Positions 18,186 to 26,455 of a DNA stretch of 62,824 bases are shown piece after piece. The notes beneath the pieces were generated by a model. That model was not told the origin of the DNA. It ran no database searches and saw only the letters and a program-made list of their open reading frames with translations. The position numbers and the translations under genes were made by a program. Source of the DNA: Bacillota bacterium (lineage in GTDB: Bacteria; Bacillota; Clostridia; Lachnospirales; Lachnospiraceae); NCBI GenBank assembly GCA_023450835.1, contig JAEXGM010000250.1, positions 1-62,824 of the forward strand. The letters run 5' to 3'. How positions within the stretch are numbered: position 1 is the stretch's first letter; each line of letters begins with the position of its first letter.

Positions 18186-19676
18186 ATGAAACAGTTCTGG
18201 CAGAGCAGTAAATATGTAAGCCTTTTCTTCCTGCTGACAGCCTTTGCACTAACAGGATGCAGTAAGGAGAAGCTTCATGAGAATCAGAAATCACCGGAGA
18301 AGGTGCCGCAGGAATCAAATTCCTCTGGAATGACTTCTGAAAATGTGTCTTCCGATAAGGTGACCCAGATCTTGCCGTCTGGAGACAATGAGCTTCCCGC
18401 AGCGAAAGATGAAGCAACAGCACCGGAAAAGGAAGAGGCAGCCGCAAAGTATCCGTTTCCGCAGCATGTCAATTACATAGAAAGAACGCTAAAGCCCGAT
18501 GTACCGCAGGAAGAAATGGATCAGGCGGCAGGGAAGTTCTATGATATATGGAAAGATGCCTATGTAATCAGGAATCCCTACAGTGAAGAAGCGCAATATT
18601 ATATTTGGTACAGCGGAAATAAATACACCAAGGCTGTACCTGATAAATCCGCAGCAGTGACGGTATCGGAGGCACACGGTTATGGCATGCTGACTACTGC
18701 TATGATGGCAGGGTATGATAGCGATGCAAAAGATATCTTTGATGGAATGTACTATTATTACAAAGAACACCTAAGCTCCATAGGGCCTCATCTGATGGCA
18801 TGGCAGCAGTCGGACAACGGAAGTGCGTTAATCGATGGAGCGGAGAATGGTTCCATGGTGGACGGCGATTCGGATTCCGCCACAGATGGGGATCTGGATA
18901 TCGCCTATGCACTTTTGCTGGCAGATAAACAGTGGGGAAGTGATAAAGGAATAGATTATAAGCAGGCAGCACTTGATATGATAGCGGATATTATGAATTA
19001 CGAAGTGGACAGAAAGGATTGGACCCTCCAGCTTGGAGACTGGGCAGGTTATTCCTCTTCTGACAGTGATTATTATACCGGTACCAGAAGTTCTGATTTT
19101 CTATTAGGACATCTGAAAGTATTTTACAAAGTAACAAAGAATAAGGAATGGAAACAGGTAACGGATAAGATCTATGTTATCATGAATCAGATATTTATGA
19201 ACTATTCCAACCAAACCGGACTTTTACCGGATTTTATCCTGAAAAATAAGAGCGGCAGCTATGAACCGGCTTATAAGAATTTCCTTGAAAGTGAAAATGA
19301 CGGAAACTGCGGTTATAATGCCTGCAGAGACCCCTGGAGAATCGGAACGGATTATCTGGTAAGCGGTGATAAAAGGGAGAAAGAACTTCTGACGAAATTA
19401 AATCAATGGATAAGAGAAGAAACCGGAAATAATCCCGATAAGATAATGGCAGGGTATACCTTAAAGGGAGAGGCTGCCGCAGGCTATTCTGACCTTTGCT
19501 TTACGGTGCCTTATCTGGTGGCAGCCATGAGTCAGGATAAGAGTACACCGGGAGCACAGGAGTGGGTGGACTTATTATGGGATAAATGCTCTGCTTTAAA
19601 CAGAGATTGTTATTACAATGACAGTATCAAGATACTCAGTCTCATTGTAGCAAGCGGCAATTGGTGGACACCTTAA
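18186..19676 (+). CDS. GH8-family endoglucanase/chitosanase-type lipoprotein
   Basis: 496 residues. A lipoprotein signal with lipobox LTGC (Cys25) and a ~70-residue Pro/Glu/Ser-rich linker precede a GH8 (alpha/alpha)6 barrel. The predicted proton donor is E162 in VSEAHGYGM, and the conserved acidic cluster is DGDLDIAYALL (D234, D236, D238). GH8 enzymes are inverting endo-acting hydrolases of beta-1,4-glucan, mixed-linkage glucan, chitosan or xylan; the sequence alone does not fix which. Lipid anchoring places it on the outer face of the membrane. AGAAAGGA precedes the start. Confidence 0.88.
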   Translation: MKQFWQSSKYVSLFFLLTAFALTGCSKEKLHENQKSPEKVPQESNSSGMTSENVSSDKVTQILPSGDNELPAAKDEATAPEKEEAAAKYPFPQHVNYIERTLKPDVPQEEMDQAAGKFYDIWKDAYVIRNPYSEEAQYYIWYSGNKYTKAVPDKSAAVTVSEAHGYGMLTTAMMAGYDSDAKDIFDGMYYYYKEHLSSIGPHLMAWQQSDNGSALIDGAENGSMVDGDSDSATDGDLDIAYALLLADKQWGSDKGIDYKQAALDMIADIMNYEVDRKDWTLQLGDWAGYSSSDSDYYTGTRSSDFLLGHLKVFYKVTKNKEWKQVTDKIYVIMNQIFMNYSNQTGLLPDFILKNKSGSYEPAYKNFLESENDGNCGYNACRDPWRIGTDYLVSGDKREKELLTKLNQWIREETGNNPDKIMAGYTLKGEAAAGYSDLCFTVPYLVAAMSQDKSTPGAQEWVDLLWDKCSALNRDCYYNDSIKILSLIVASGNWWTP

Positions 19677-19702
19677 AGTGATTGATAAAGATGGGAGAAA
19701 AA

Positions 19703-20308
19703 ATGAAAATATTAGTAACTGGTTTTGAAGCTTTCCACGGAGAAAAGATAAATCCATCGGAAGAGATTATAAAAGCATTGGTGGAAAGTGCTGATGAGAA
19801 GCTATATACCCTGATACTTCCGGTAGAATTTAGAGAAGCAGAGAAGAAGCTTGAGGAGGCCATCCTACAGATTCAGCCGGAGGTTATTGTTTCTTTTGGG
19901 CAGGCAGCAGGCAGAGAGGGTATCACCATCGAAAGAATAGCAATTAATGTGGATGATGCAAAGTACCCGGACAATATAGGCTGTCAGCCGGTAGATACCC
20001 CTATCAGGGAAGGAGGACCTGCAGCCTATTTTGCGACCCTTCCGGTGAAGAAAATGGCGGAATGTCTTGCAGATAACCGGATAGAAGCACGTATATCCAA
20101 TACCGCCGGAACCTATGTCTGCAATCATGTGATGTACCATGCACTACACCTGGCAGAAACCAGATATCCCAATATGAAAGCCGGATTCGTTCATGTACCG
20201 TTTATGAAAGAACAGGCCGTAGAGAAAGAAAATGCCCCTTACATGGAGCTGAGGGACATGATCAGGGCAGCGGAAATTTTAATCGGGTATTTAAAGAAAA
20301 ATGCTTAG
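19703..20308 (+). CDS. pcp: Pyroglutamyl-peptidase I
   Basis: 201 residues. It removes N-terminal pyroglutamate from peptides in the cytoplasm. Family C15 signatures are clear: ILVTGFEAF..NPSEEI at the N-terminus, GREGITIERIAINVDDAKYPDN with the catalytic Glu, NTAGTYVCNHVMYHAL with nucleophile C140, and GFVHVPF with the catalytic His. The ATG at 19703 is chosen for the GGGAG 7 nt upstream over the TTG at 19682 and ATG at 19691. The stop codon TAG is the left edge of a palindromic insertion-like element (20306-20470). Confidence 0.93.
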   Translation: MKILVTGFEAFHGEKINPSEEIIKALVESADEKLYTLILPVEFREAEKKLEEAILQIQPEVIVSFGQAAGREGITIERIAINVDDAKYPDNIGCQPVDTPIREGGPAAYFATLPVKKMAECLADNRIEARISNTAGTYVCNHVMYHALHLAETRYPNMKAGFVHVPFMKEQAVEKENAPYMELRDMIRAAEILIGYLKKNA

Positions 20309-20470
20309 GGCGTGTTTGAAAACTTATTGTGTCGTTCTAAACGTCTCGCTTTGCGGTATGCTGCGTTGCAAATTAGGGAACGCAGACTTGTTACGCCCCA
20401 AAACTGCTGCTCCTTGTTACCCACGAATTGGAATATGAACCCCAACACAAGAAGTTTTCAAACACATTTG
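20306..20470. repeat. MITE-like palindromic element, copy D1
   Basis: The ends are inverted repeats: GTGTTTGAAAACTT-ATTGTGT on the left and AACACAAGAAGTTTTCAAACAC on the right, enclosing about 110 nt with no ORF. The left edge TTAGGGCGTGTTTGAAAAC shares its arm with a short copy at 59436-59491. It begins within the stop codon of pcp and ends near the 3' end of the LysR gene. Confidence 0.6.
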
Positions 20471-20523
20471 AATTAGAATTCCTTATAAACATGCATCGGC
20501 TGATGCCGGCATGGTACTGGTGC

Positions 20524-21399
20524 TCATAGTTTCTGAAAGTACTCCTTTACATGGGTGGTAAATTCCCTGGCAGCTAAAACTGCATATTCTTTTTGCATAT
20601 AAGTGAGATAGATTTCTCTGCTGCAGGCAAAATCGTCGACTTCCCGTAATAGCAATTGGGGGAAGTCATTTTTTATGTTCCATGTCTTCTCAGGCACAAA
20701 GGAATAGGTAAGCTGAAGGGCTAAAAAATCCCGGATCATATGGGGATTGTCACTTTCAAAAATAATATTTGGCGTAAAGCGGAGGGCGTCCATCTTTGTA
20801 TGCAGCAGCTTACCAAGAGAGTAGCTTTCATTCAGCAGGGAACAGGGATAGCCGGTAAGATCCGAGAGCAGGATATGCTCTTTGGATGCCAGGGGATGAG
20901 AGGGAGGAAGAGCCAATAGAATCTTTTCCTCCAATAATTTTACACTGCTTAAGGACAGAGAAGTACTGCTTGGCGCGGAATCTAGGATAACATCAAAAGG
21001 GGGAAGGGAAGAGGGATTATGGCCGAGCTGGTAGACTTTTAAATTGTAATCGGGATATTTGGCATAGAAAGTCCTTAGTATATCCGGCAGGAGTTTGGAA
21101 GCCACGCGGATGGATATGGCTGCGGAATGAGAACTCGGGGTATTTGCTTCCAAAAGCTCCTGCTCTAACTGCAGCAGGTTGTTCTGTACTAATTGCGCAT
21201 GCTTATAGAGGATTCGTCCGTTTTGGTTAAGGGATATCTTTTTACCGTTTCGGTCAAATAAAGGGAATTTTAGTTCCTCCTCCAAATCTTTAATGGATTT
21301 ACTTAAGGCCGGTTGTGCCACAAAAAGTTCCTTCGCTGCCCGGGAGATATTCTCAAGCTCCGCTGCTTTCCGAAAGAACTGAAGCTGCTTAAAGGTCAT
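20524..21399 (-). CDS. LysR-family transcriptional regulator
   Basis: 291 residues. The N-terminal winged helix is typical (LQFFRKAAELENISRAAKELFVAQPALSKSIKDLE), and a co-inducer-binding domain follows. A GGAAGGAAGG ribosome site precedes the start. It is divergent from the AEC-family transporter, with an AT-rich shared gap (21400-21607) containing overlapping TATAAT-like palindromes, the usual arrangement for a LysR activator and its target. Confidence 0.92.
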   Translation of the reverse strand: MTFKQLQFFRKAAELENISRAAKELFVAQPALSKSIKDLEEELKFPLFDRNGKKISLNQNGRILYKHAQLVQNNLLQLEQELLEANTPSSHSAAISIRVASKLLPDILRTFYAKYPDYNLKVYQLGHNPSSLPPFDVILDSAPSSTSLSLSSVKLLEEKILLALPPSHPLASKEHILLSDLTGYPCSLLNESYSLGKLLHTKMDALRFTPNIIFESDNPHMIRDFLALQLTYSFVPEKTWNIKNDFPQLLLREVDDFACSREIYLTYMQKEYAVLAAREFTTHVKEYFQKL

Positions 21400-21607
21400 A
21401 ACAATACCTTCCTTCCTTTTTTATATAATCAAAAAGATATATCTTATATAATATTTATATTATATTATTTTCTGGAAATTTGCTATACTTAGTTTGGAGA
21501 ATGTGAGGAAAGAGTTACTGTTCACAGGAAGACACATAGGGAGGAAGGGGCGCAGTCCTTGCATTTTTATAATGTATTATCCGTTTATGAAGCGGACGGG
21601 AGGTTCT

Positions 21608-22525
21608 ATGTCAATTGGCTTGATATTACTCAGGCAAATCATTATTATGTTTCTATTTATGGCGGTGGGTTTTCTTTTGTATAAGAATAAGAAGATAAGC
21701 CTGCAGGGAAACCGGGAGCTTGGAACTTTACTGCTGTATATAATCCTTCCGGCATCCATTATCAAGTCCTATCTAACGGAATTTACAAGGGAGAAGTTGA
21801 TAGGATTGTTATTGTCGCTGATTATGGCCGCTCTGGCACTGGCAGTCTCTATGCTGGTTTCCGGAATAGTCTTTGGAAGCAGACATAAAGTGGAGCACTT
21901 TAGTGCGGCTTTTTCCAATGCAGGCTTTATTGGTATTCCTCTGGTGAAGGCGATAGTAGGTGAAGAGGGGATATTTTATCTGGCGGCTTTTGTAGCGATG
22001 TTAAATATCCTGCAATGGACCTATGGAGTAGTAGTGATGAGCGGGAAAAGAGAGGCGATTTCTAAGAAGAAGCTTATCACAAATCCAATCGTAATTGCAC
22101 TTGGTATCGGGTTGGTATTCTTCTTCCTGCCTTTGCAGGTGCCTGGTATTCTGTCTGAGAGTCTGACTATGACAGCAAATATGACAGCGCCGGTGGCCAT
22201 GATAATACTTGGGGTCTATCTGGGGCAGATGGAGGGAAAAGAACTGTTTCAGGGAAAGGAAGTACTTTTGTGCTCCTTATTAAGGCTGGTAGTAATTCCC
22301 TTGTTGACCTTTGGTGTCTTAAGCCTGTTTTCCGGTGAATACCTCGCTATAAAGCTGGCGGTGCTGACCGCAGCGGCTGCGCCTGTTGGCTCGAATGTAG
22401 CTATATTTGCCCAGTTAAATGGGTTAGGATATACAGAAGCCGTAAAGAATGTAACAGTAAGTACGATATTTAGCATTGTAACCATGCCGGTAATCTTAAG
22501 TATAGCGGCTATGTGCTGGAAATAA
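21608..22525 (+). CDS. AEC-family (auxin efflux carrier-like) transporter
   Basis: 305 residues with about ten predicted membrane helices in two halves; SNAGFIGIPLVKAIVGEEG and PVGSNVAIFAQLNG are hallmark stretches of the AEC fold. Family members move organic acids such as malate; the substrate here is unknown. The start at 21608 has GGGAGG 5 nt upstream, while the in-frame extension to 21494 is non-homologous. It is divergent from the LysR gene, and the SGNH hydrolase follows 18 nt downstream, probably co-transcribed. Confidence 0.87.
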   Translation: MSIGLILLRQIIIMFLFMAVGFLLYKNKKISLQGNRELGTLLLYIILPASIIKSYLTEFTREKLIGLLLSLIMAALALAVSMLVSGIVFGSRHKVEHFSAAFSNAGFIGIPLVKAIVGEEGIFYLAAFVAMLNILQWTYGVVVMSGKREAISKKKLITNPIVIALGIGLVFFFLPLQVPGILSESLTMTANMTAPVAMIILGVYLGQMEGKELFQGKEVLLCSLLRLVVIPLLTFGVLSLFSGEYLAIKLAVLTAAAAPVGSNVAIFAQLNGLGYTEAVKNVTVSTIFSIVTMPVILSIAAMCWK

Positions 22526-22543
22526 AGAAAAGGAGAGCAAAAG

Positions 22544-23200
22544 ATGGTATTGACAGAAACGATATTAAACGATGAAAAAGCAGATAAGATCAAGCATTAC
22601 AGTATTCTGAACCGGTATGTAAAAAAGGGAAAGGTATTATTTATTGGTTCTTCCTTAATGGAACAGTTTCCTATTTATGAATTCATGCAGGATTATGATA
22701 TGCAGGAAACAATCTATAACAGAGGGGTCAGCGGCTTTACTTCTTCGGAAATGATACTGGCACTGGATACTCTGATTTTTGAGTTAGAGCCGAAGAAAAT
22801 ATTTATTAATATCGGTACGAATGACTTAAGTGCACCGGATTATACAGCGGAAGAATTAATCGGCCGCTATGAATATATTTTAGAACAGATAAAAACAAGA
22901 CTTCCTGAAACAAAAGTGTATGTAATGGCTTACTATCCATGCAACTGCGATTATGATTTCGGAAATGAGGAAGCCAGGGAATGGGTCAGACAAAGGCCCA
23001 ATGCAAAGGTCATAGAAGCGAATGAAGCCTTAAAGGCTATGGCGGAGCGCTGCCAGGTCAGATTTATTGATATTAACAGTAGTTTATATGATGAGGATAA
23101 CAATCTTAAAAGTGAGTATTCCATTGAAGGAGTTCATATGTATGCCAACGGATACCGGGCAGTTTTGGAAGACTTGATGGAGTATGTAAAAGAAGACTAG
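22544..23200 (+). CDS. SGNH/GDSL-type hydrolase
   Basis: 218 residues, cytoplasmic. Block I is VLFIGSSLMEQFP (nucleophile Ser), block II has RGVSG, block III is NIGTNDL, and block V is EGVHMYANGY. The catalytic DxxH of block V reads ExxH here, with Glu instead of Asp. Such proteins are esterases or lipases, often deacetylating carbohydrates; the substrate is unknown. AGGAGA precedes the start. A hairpin begins within its stop codon. Confidence 0.85.
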   Translation: MVLTETILNDEKADKIKHYSILNRYVKKGKVLFIGSSLMEQFPIYEFMQDYDMQETIYNRGVSGFTSSEMILALDTLIFELEPKKIFINIGTNDLSAPDYTAEELIGRYEYILEQIKTRLPETKVYVMAYYPCNCDYDFGNEEAREWVRQRPNAKVIEANEALKAMAERCQVRFIDINSSLYDEDNNLKSEYSIEGVHMYANGYRAVLEDLMEYVKED

Positions 23201-23264
23201 TACTACCTTGCATAGATTTCACTTAATTCAGCACCCGCTATTTGTGCAGATGCAAGGCAGTACT
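23199..23264 (+). terminator. Imperfect long stem-loop over the SGNH stop codon
   Basis: AGTACTACCTTGCA pairs with TGCAAGGCAGTACT (two non-paired positions) around a loop of about 36 nt. There is no T-run. It may be a 3' stabilising structure or a decayed member of the local hairpin repeats. Confidence 0.4.
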
Positions 23265-23356
23265 AATACACCGGTAATGTAAGTATAGTAATAAAGTGTA
23301 AATTGTGATAAGATTGACTCTGGATAACAGTAAGATTCCCGGAGGTTAATGGAGAG

Positions 23357-24154
23357 ATGAACAATAAGGTTGAGAATAGAAGAAGGGAAATCAGCAGGCT
23401 TATCAGGGATGAAGGAGAAGTTACTGTAACAGATATGGCAAGCCGTTTTGGTGTAACGATGGAGACCATTCGGGGGGACTTTGATTACCTGGCGGAACAG
23501 GAAGGCTTTGTGAGAGGTCACGGAAACCTGGTCAGAGAGGAAAAGAAGAAGTACAGTGAGCACTATCTGTTTCATGAGCGCCAGCTTCTGCAAAAGGAAG
23601 AAAAGCAGCAAATCTGCAAAAAGGCTGCACAGCTGATAGCGGACGGAGACTGTATCTATCTGGATTCCGGCTCTACGGTAACGTATCTTCTGCCTGAACT
23701 GACAGAGAAAAAAGGGCTTACAATAGTCACTAACTCCATTGCATGTCTTTTTTGTTATATTATGGAGGGGTATCCGGAAGCTTATAAGGAACAGGGACAC
23801 CGGTTTCTGTTCTTAGGAGGAGAGGTAGATCCCAATATTCGTATGACCTACGGTACTTTTTTCGAGCAATGTGTAACAGAAGTTTCCTATGATAAATTGT
23901 TCTTTTCCACAGATGCTCTGGATATGGAATTTGGCTGCAGTAATGTGGACTATCAGGCTTACTCGGCAATAAAACCTGTGCTCAGACAGGTGCAAAACCG
24001 AATTCTGCTGGCTGACAGCGGTAAATTTAACCTCAAGGCCGCCTACCGGGTCGCCGGTTGGAAAGAGATAGATTTTCTTATAACGGCGGGAGAGCTGAAA
24101 GAGGACTGGAGACTTTTTTTAGATAACAGACACATAACTTATTATTTGACATAA
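23357..24154 (+). CDS. DeoR-family regulator
   Basis: 265 residues. The N-terminal DeoR helix-turn-helix (RREISRLIRDEGEVTVTDMA..METIRGDFDYL) is followed by the sugar-phosphate sensor domain, with the IYLDSGSTVTYL loop that binds a phosphate. DeoR-type proteins repress catabolic operons until a phosphorylated intermediate binds. It lies just upstream of the UgpAEB-like importer and the PHP/HAD hydrolases, all on the same strand. The likely regulated promoter is at 24235-24263. Confidence 0.9.
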   Translation: MNNKVENRRREISRLIRDEGEVTVTDMASRFGVTMETIRGDFDYLAEQEGFVRGHGNLVREEKKKYSEHYLFHERQLLQKEEKQQICKKAAQLIADGDCIYLDSGSTVTYLLPELTEKKGLTIVTNSIACLFCYIMEGYPEAYKEQGHRFLFLGGEVDPNIRMTYGTFFEQCVTEVSYDKLFFSTDALDMEFGCSNVDYQAYSAIKPVLRQVQNRILLADSGKFNLKAAYRVAGWKEIDFLITAGELKEDWRLFLDNRHITYYLT

Positions 24155-24234
24155 ATTTGATATTTTAATTTAAAACAAAATTATATTGAGTGAAAACCAA
24201 GTAAAAGAAAAGATTTATCAATAATTTTACAATG

Positions 24235-24263
24235 TTTTCACTCTATTTTTTTGTTTTTATAAT
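24235..24263 (+). promoter_or_regulatory. Putative promoter of the UgpAEB-like operon
   Basis: TTTTCA at 24235-24240, a 17-nt T-rich spacer, and a perfect TATAAT at 24258-24263. It lies between the DeoR gene and the type B leader of the first permease. Confidence 0.5.
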
Positions 24264-24310
24264 AAAATACCAATTAAGTACAAAAGGTGATTGGCTGAAT
24301 GGATAAAAAG

Positions 24311-24424
24311 CAGCCAAATGTCCTTTATGCAGGAGGTATAAGTTTGAAAAATGTGTTGCATTTTACAAACTTTTCTATTAAGGCAGTATCGCAGGCAAGC
24401 CTGCGATATGCAGGGGGTATAAAG
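24311..24424 (+). repeat. Type B structured leader, copy B2, fused to a type A tail
   Basis: It opens with AGCCAAATGTCC, the 3' end of a type A unit, then GCAGGAGGTATAAG. Stem 1 is GTTTGAAAAATG (24342-24353) with CATTTTACAAAC (24359-24370). The conserved ATTAAGGCAGT follows, and stem 2 is ATCGCAGGC (24388-24396) with GCCTGCGAT (24399-24407). The element ends ATGCAGGGGGTATAAAG, abutting the ATG at 24425. The GGAGGTATAAG and GGGGGTATAAAG pieces are near-repeats of each other. Confidence 0.7.
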
Positions 24425-25294
24425 ATGAAAAAAGATACTTGGACAAGAATAGGATTTACCTTACCGTTTTTGATACCGCTATTGTTATTTTGGATTATAC
24501 CGTTATTTGTGGCGTTTGGCATCAGTTTTACGGACTGGGATTACATATCGCCTGATATAGGCTTTGTGGGACTGGATAATTATAAAGACATCTTTACGGA
24601 TTCGGATTTTCTAAAGGCCCTTTTTAATACGTTTTGTTTTGCGGCAGGAACCATCCCTCCCATACTCTTTATCAGCTTTGGACTGGCGCTTCTCTTCGAA
24701 AAGCAATTCCGTGGCGGCAGGTTGTTTCGCAGCATCATATTCAGTCCATGGATTACGCCGACGGTAGCAGTCTCCATGGTGTGGTCCTGGATATATGAAC
24801 CGGAGAGAGGCTTTGCCAATCATTTGCTGGGACTTTTCGGGATTGCTCCCCTTCCCTGGCTGCAGGATAGTTCCACGGCTATGTTATCCGTAATCATTTT
24901 TACCATATGGAAGTCTCTGGGCTGGACCTTTCTCTTTTATATAGGTGCTCATGGGGCCGTGCCAAAGAGTACCTATGAGGCCGCGGAAATAGACGGAGCT
25001 TCTTATGGCCGTAAGCTTTTACATATCACGCTGCCCCTTATATCGCCGACGACCTTTTTCCTCTTTATTGTCAATCTCATTCAGTCCATTCAGGTTTATG
25101 ACCAGATTCAGATTATGACACAGGGCGGACCTGGCGGCAGTACCACTACACTGCTGTATATGTATTATGATAAATCTTTTCAGAATTTTAAGATGGGACC
25201 GGCCAACAGCATCGCTATGGTAATTCTGGTTATCATTGTTGTACTGTCACTGCTCAGCGATCGTATCAGCAGCCGGTTCGTGCACTATGAATAA
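24425..25294 (+). CDS. ABC importer permease, UgpA/MalF type
   Basis: 289 residues, six predicted membrane helices, EAA loop YEAAEIDGASYGRKLLHITLPLISP. The best family match is the UgpA/MalF permeases for sugars and glycerol phosphates (FGISFTDWDYIS, FVGLDNYKDIF). The ATG at 24425 is chosen for the AGGGGGT 6 nt upstream; the open frame back to 24299 translates the hairpin leader. The partner permease lies 296 nt downstream, beyond an array of type A repeats, an unusually large gap inside an importer operon. Confidence 0.9.
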   Translation: MKKDTWTRIGFTLPFLIPLLLFWIIPLFVAFGISFTDWDYISPDIGFVGLDNYKDIFTDSDFLKALFNTFCFAAGTIPPILFISFGLALLFEKQFRGGRLFRSIIFSPWITPTVAVSMVWSWIYEPERGFANHLLGLFGIAPLPWLQDSSTAMLSVIIFTIWKSLGWTFLFYIGAHGAVPKSTYEAAEIDGASYGRKLLHITLPLISPTTFFLFIVNLIQSIQVYDQIQIMTQGGPGGSTTTLLYMYYDKSFQNFKMGPANSIAMVILVIIVVLSLLSDRISSRFVHYE

Positions 25295-25303
25295 AACCGG
25301 TTT

Positions 25304-25592
25304 GGAAGTTAGTGTGAAATAAAGAACATTTCACATCCGGCATTGAGTGGCCTCACAGCCAAATGTCCGTTAGTGTGAAATAAAAGACATTTCACATCCG
25401 GCATTGAGTGGCCTCACAGCCAAATGTCCGTTAGTGTGAAATAAAGAACATTTCACATCCGGCATTGAGTGGCCTTACGGCCAAATGTCCGTTAGTATGA
25501 AAATTAAAAGGCAATTTTCACACACATGTTTGTGCCTGCAATATCCTCGGCCCGAACATGCGGTGTGTTGGAAAGGGCATGGTCGTTAGTAT
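25304..25592 (+). repeat. Type A structured repeat array, copy R2 (three 61-nt units plus one 94-nt unit)
   Basis: Units begin AGTGTGAAAT at 25311, 25372 and 25433 (exactly 61 nt apart) and AGTATGAAAATT at 25494; the last ends at 25587. Each has a terminal hairpin (GTGAAAT with ATTTCAC; TGAAAATT with AATTTTCA). The short units end in TGGCC..GCCAAATGTCCGTT; the long one has the CTGCAATATCCTCGG loop and GGAAAGG. The array fills the gap between two permease genes and runs into the start codon of the second (GTTAGTATGAG). Confidence 0.85.
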
Positions 25593-26421
25593 GAGAACTG
25601 TAAGAAGCCTTATGAAATATATTTTTTTAGCAGGTATCTCCGTTATATTCCTGTTTCCCTTTGCTTGGATGTTCTTAGGAGCCTTTAAGTCCAATAATGA
25701 AATCTGGCAGATGCCCTATAAGCTGTTGCCGGACCATCTGGACTTTGCAGAGTTTTTTCAGAATCTAAAAGAAATAAAACTCTATGGATATCTGTTCAAC
25801 AGCTTTTTAGTAGGGATTGCCGGTACCGCGCTGATTCTGATTGTAAGCAGTATGTTTGCTTATGCGGTGGTATTCTTAAGAAACAGGAACATGGACCGGA
25901 TTTTCGTTATTGTTATGGTTACCTATATGCTGCCCGGAGCGGTTACCTATGTGCCCTCCTATGTCATACTGGCGCATTTGGGACTTTTAAATACCCTGTC
26001 CGGACTTGTGTTTTCAAATCTTGCCAATGTTTTTGCCGTATTCTACTTCCGGCAGGCTTTTCGGAAGACAAGCATGGATTTTGTGGAGGCGGCTAAAATC
26101 GACGGAGCGAACCATAGGCTGATATTACGGCATGTAATATTGCCTTTAAATACATCGGCATTTTCCTCGGTAGGGTTACTAACCTTTATCCAGCTGTATA
26201 ACAGTTATATGTGGCCGAGTATTATGCTTACCAGTCAGGATAAATATCTGGTCTCTCAAGGACTCAGGCAGTTTTTTATCCAGGAGGGTGCTTATGGAAT
26301 GAATTGGGCACAGGTAATGCTGGCAAGTACTATTACGGCACTGCCCATTCTGATAATTTTATTTGCCGCCCAGAAATGGCTTATGTCAGCCATTTCTCAG
26401 GACAGTGGCGTAAAGTTCTGA
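25591..26421 (+). CDS. ABC importer permease, UgpE/MalG type
   Basis: 276 residues, six predicted helices, EAA loop VEAAKIDGANHRLILRHVILPL. It is the MalG/UgpE-type partner of the permease at 24425. The start is uncertain: ATG at 25591 lies exactly at the edge of the type A repeat, with GGAAAGG 13 nt upstream; ATG at 25579 is too close to that site, and ATG at 25612 is also possible. Thirty-four nt separate it from the binding lipoprotein. Confidence 0.88.
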   Translation: MRTVRSLMKYIFLAGISVIFLFPFAWMFLGAFKSNNEIWQMPYKLLPDHLDFAEFFQNLKEIKLYGYLFNSFLVGIAGTALILIVSSMFAYAVVFLRNRNMDRIFVIVMVTYMLPGAVTYVPSYVILAHLGLLNTLSGLVFSNLANVFAVFYFRQAFRKTSMDFVEAAKIDGANHRLILRHVILPLNTSAFSSVGLLTFIQLYNSYMWPSIMLTSQDKYLVSQGLRQFFIQEGAYGMNWAQVMLASTITALPILIILFAAQKWLMSAISQDSGVKF

Positions 26422-26455
26422 AACTTAAAATGGAAGGAAAGATTGGAGGAAAACA

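Noticed and set aside
23228..23800. Minus-strand frame of 190 codons opposite the DeoR gene
   Set aside because: It is a shadow of a well-supported DeoR gene and the hairpin before it.
24299..24424. N-terminal extension of the UgpA-like permease
   Set aside because: The region is the type B leader; membrane-protein similarity begins at 24425.
25311..25500. Regular 61-nt tandem units resembling a CRISPR array
   Set aside because: Whole units are near-identical with no unique spacers, each unit is internally palindromic, and no cas genes are present.
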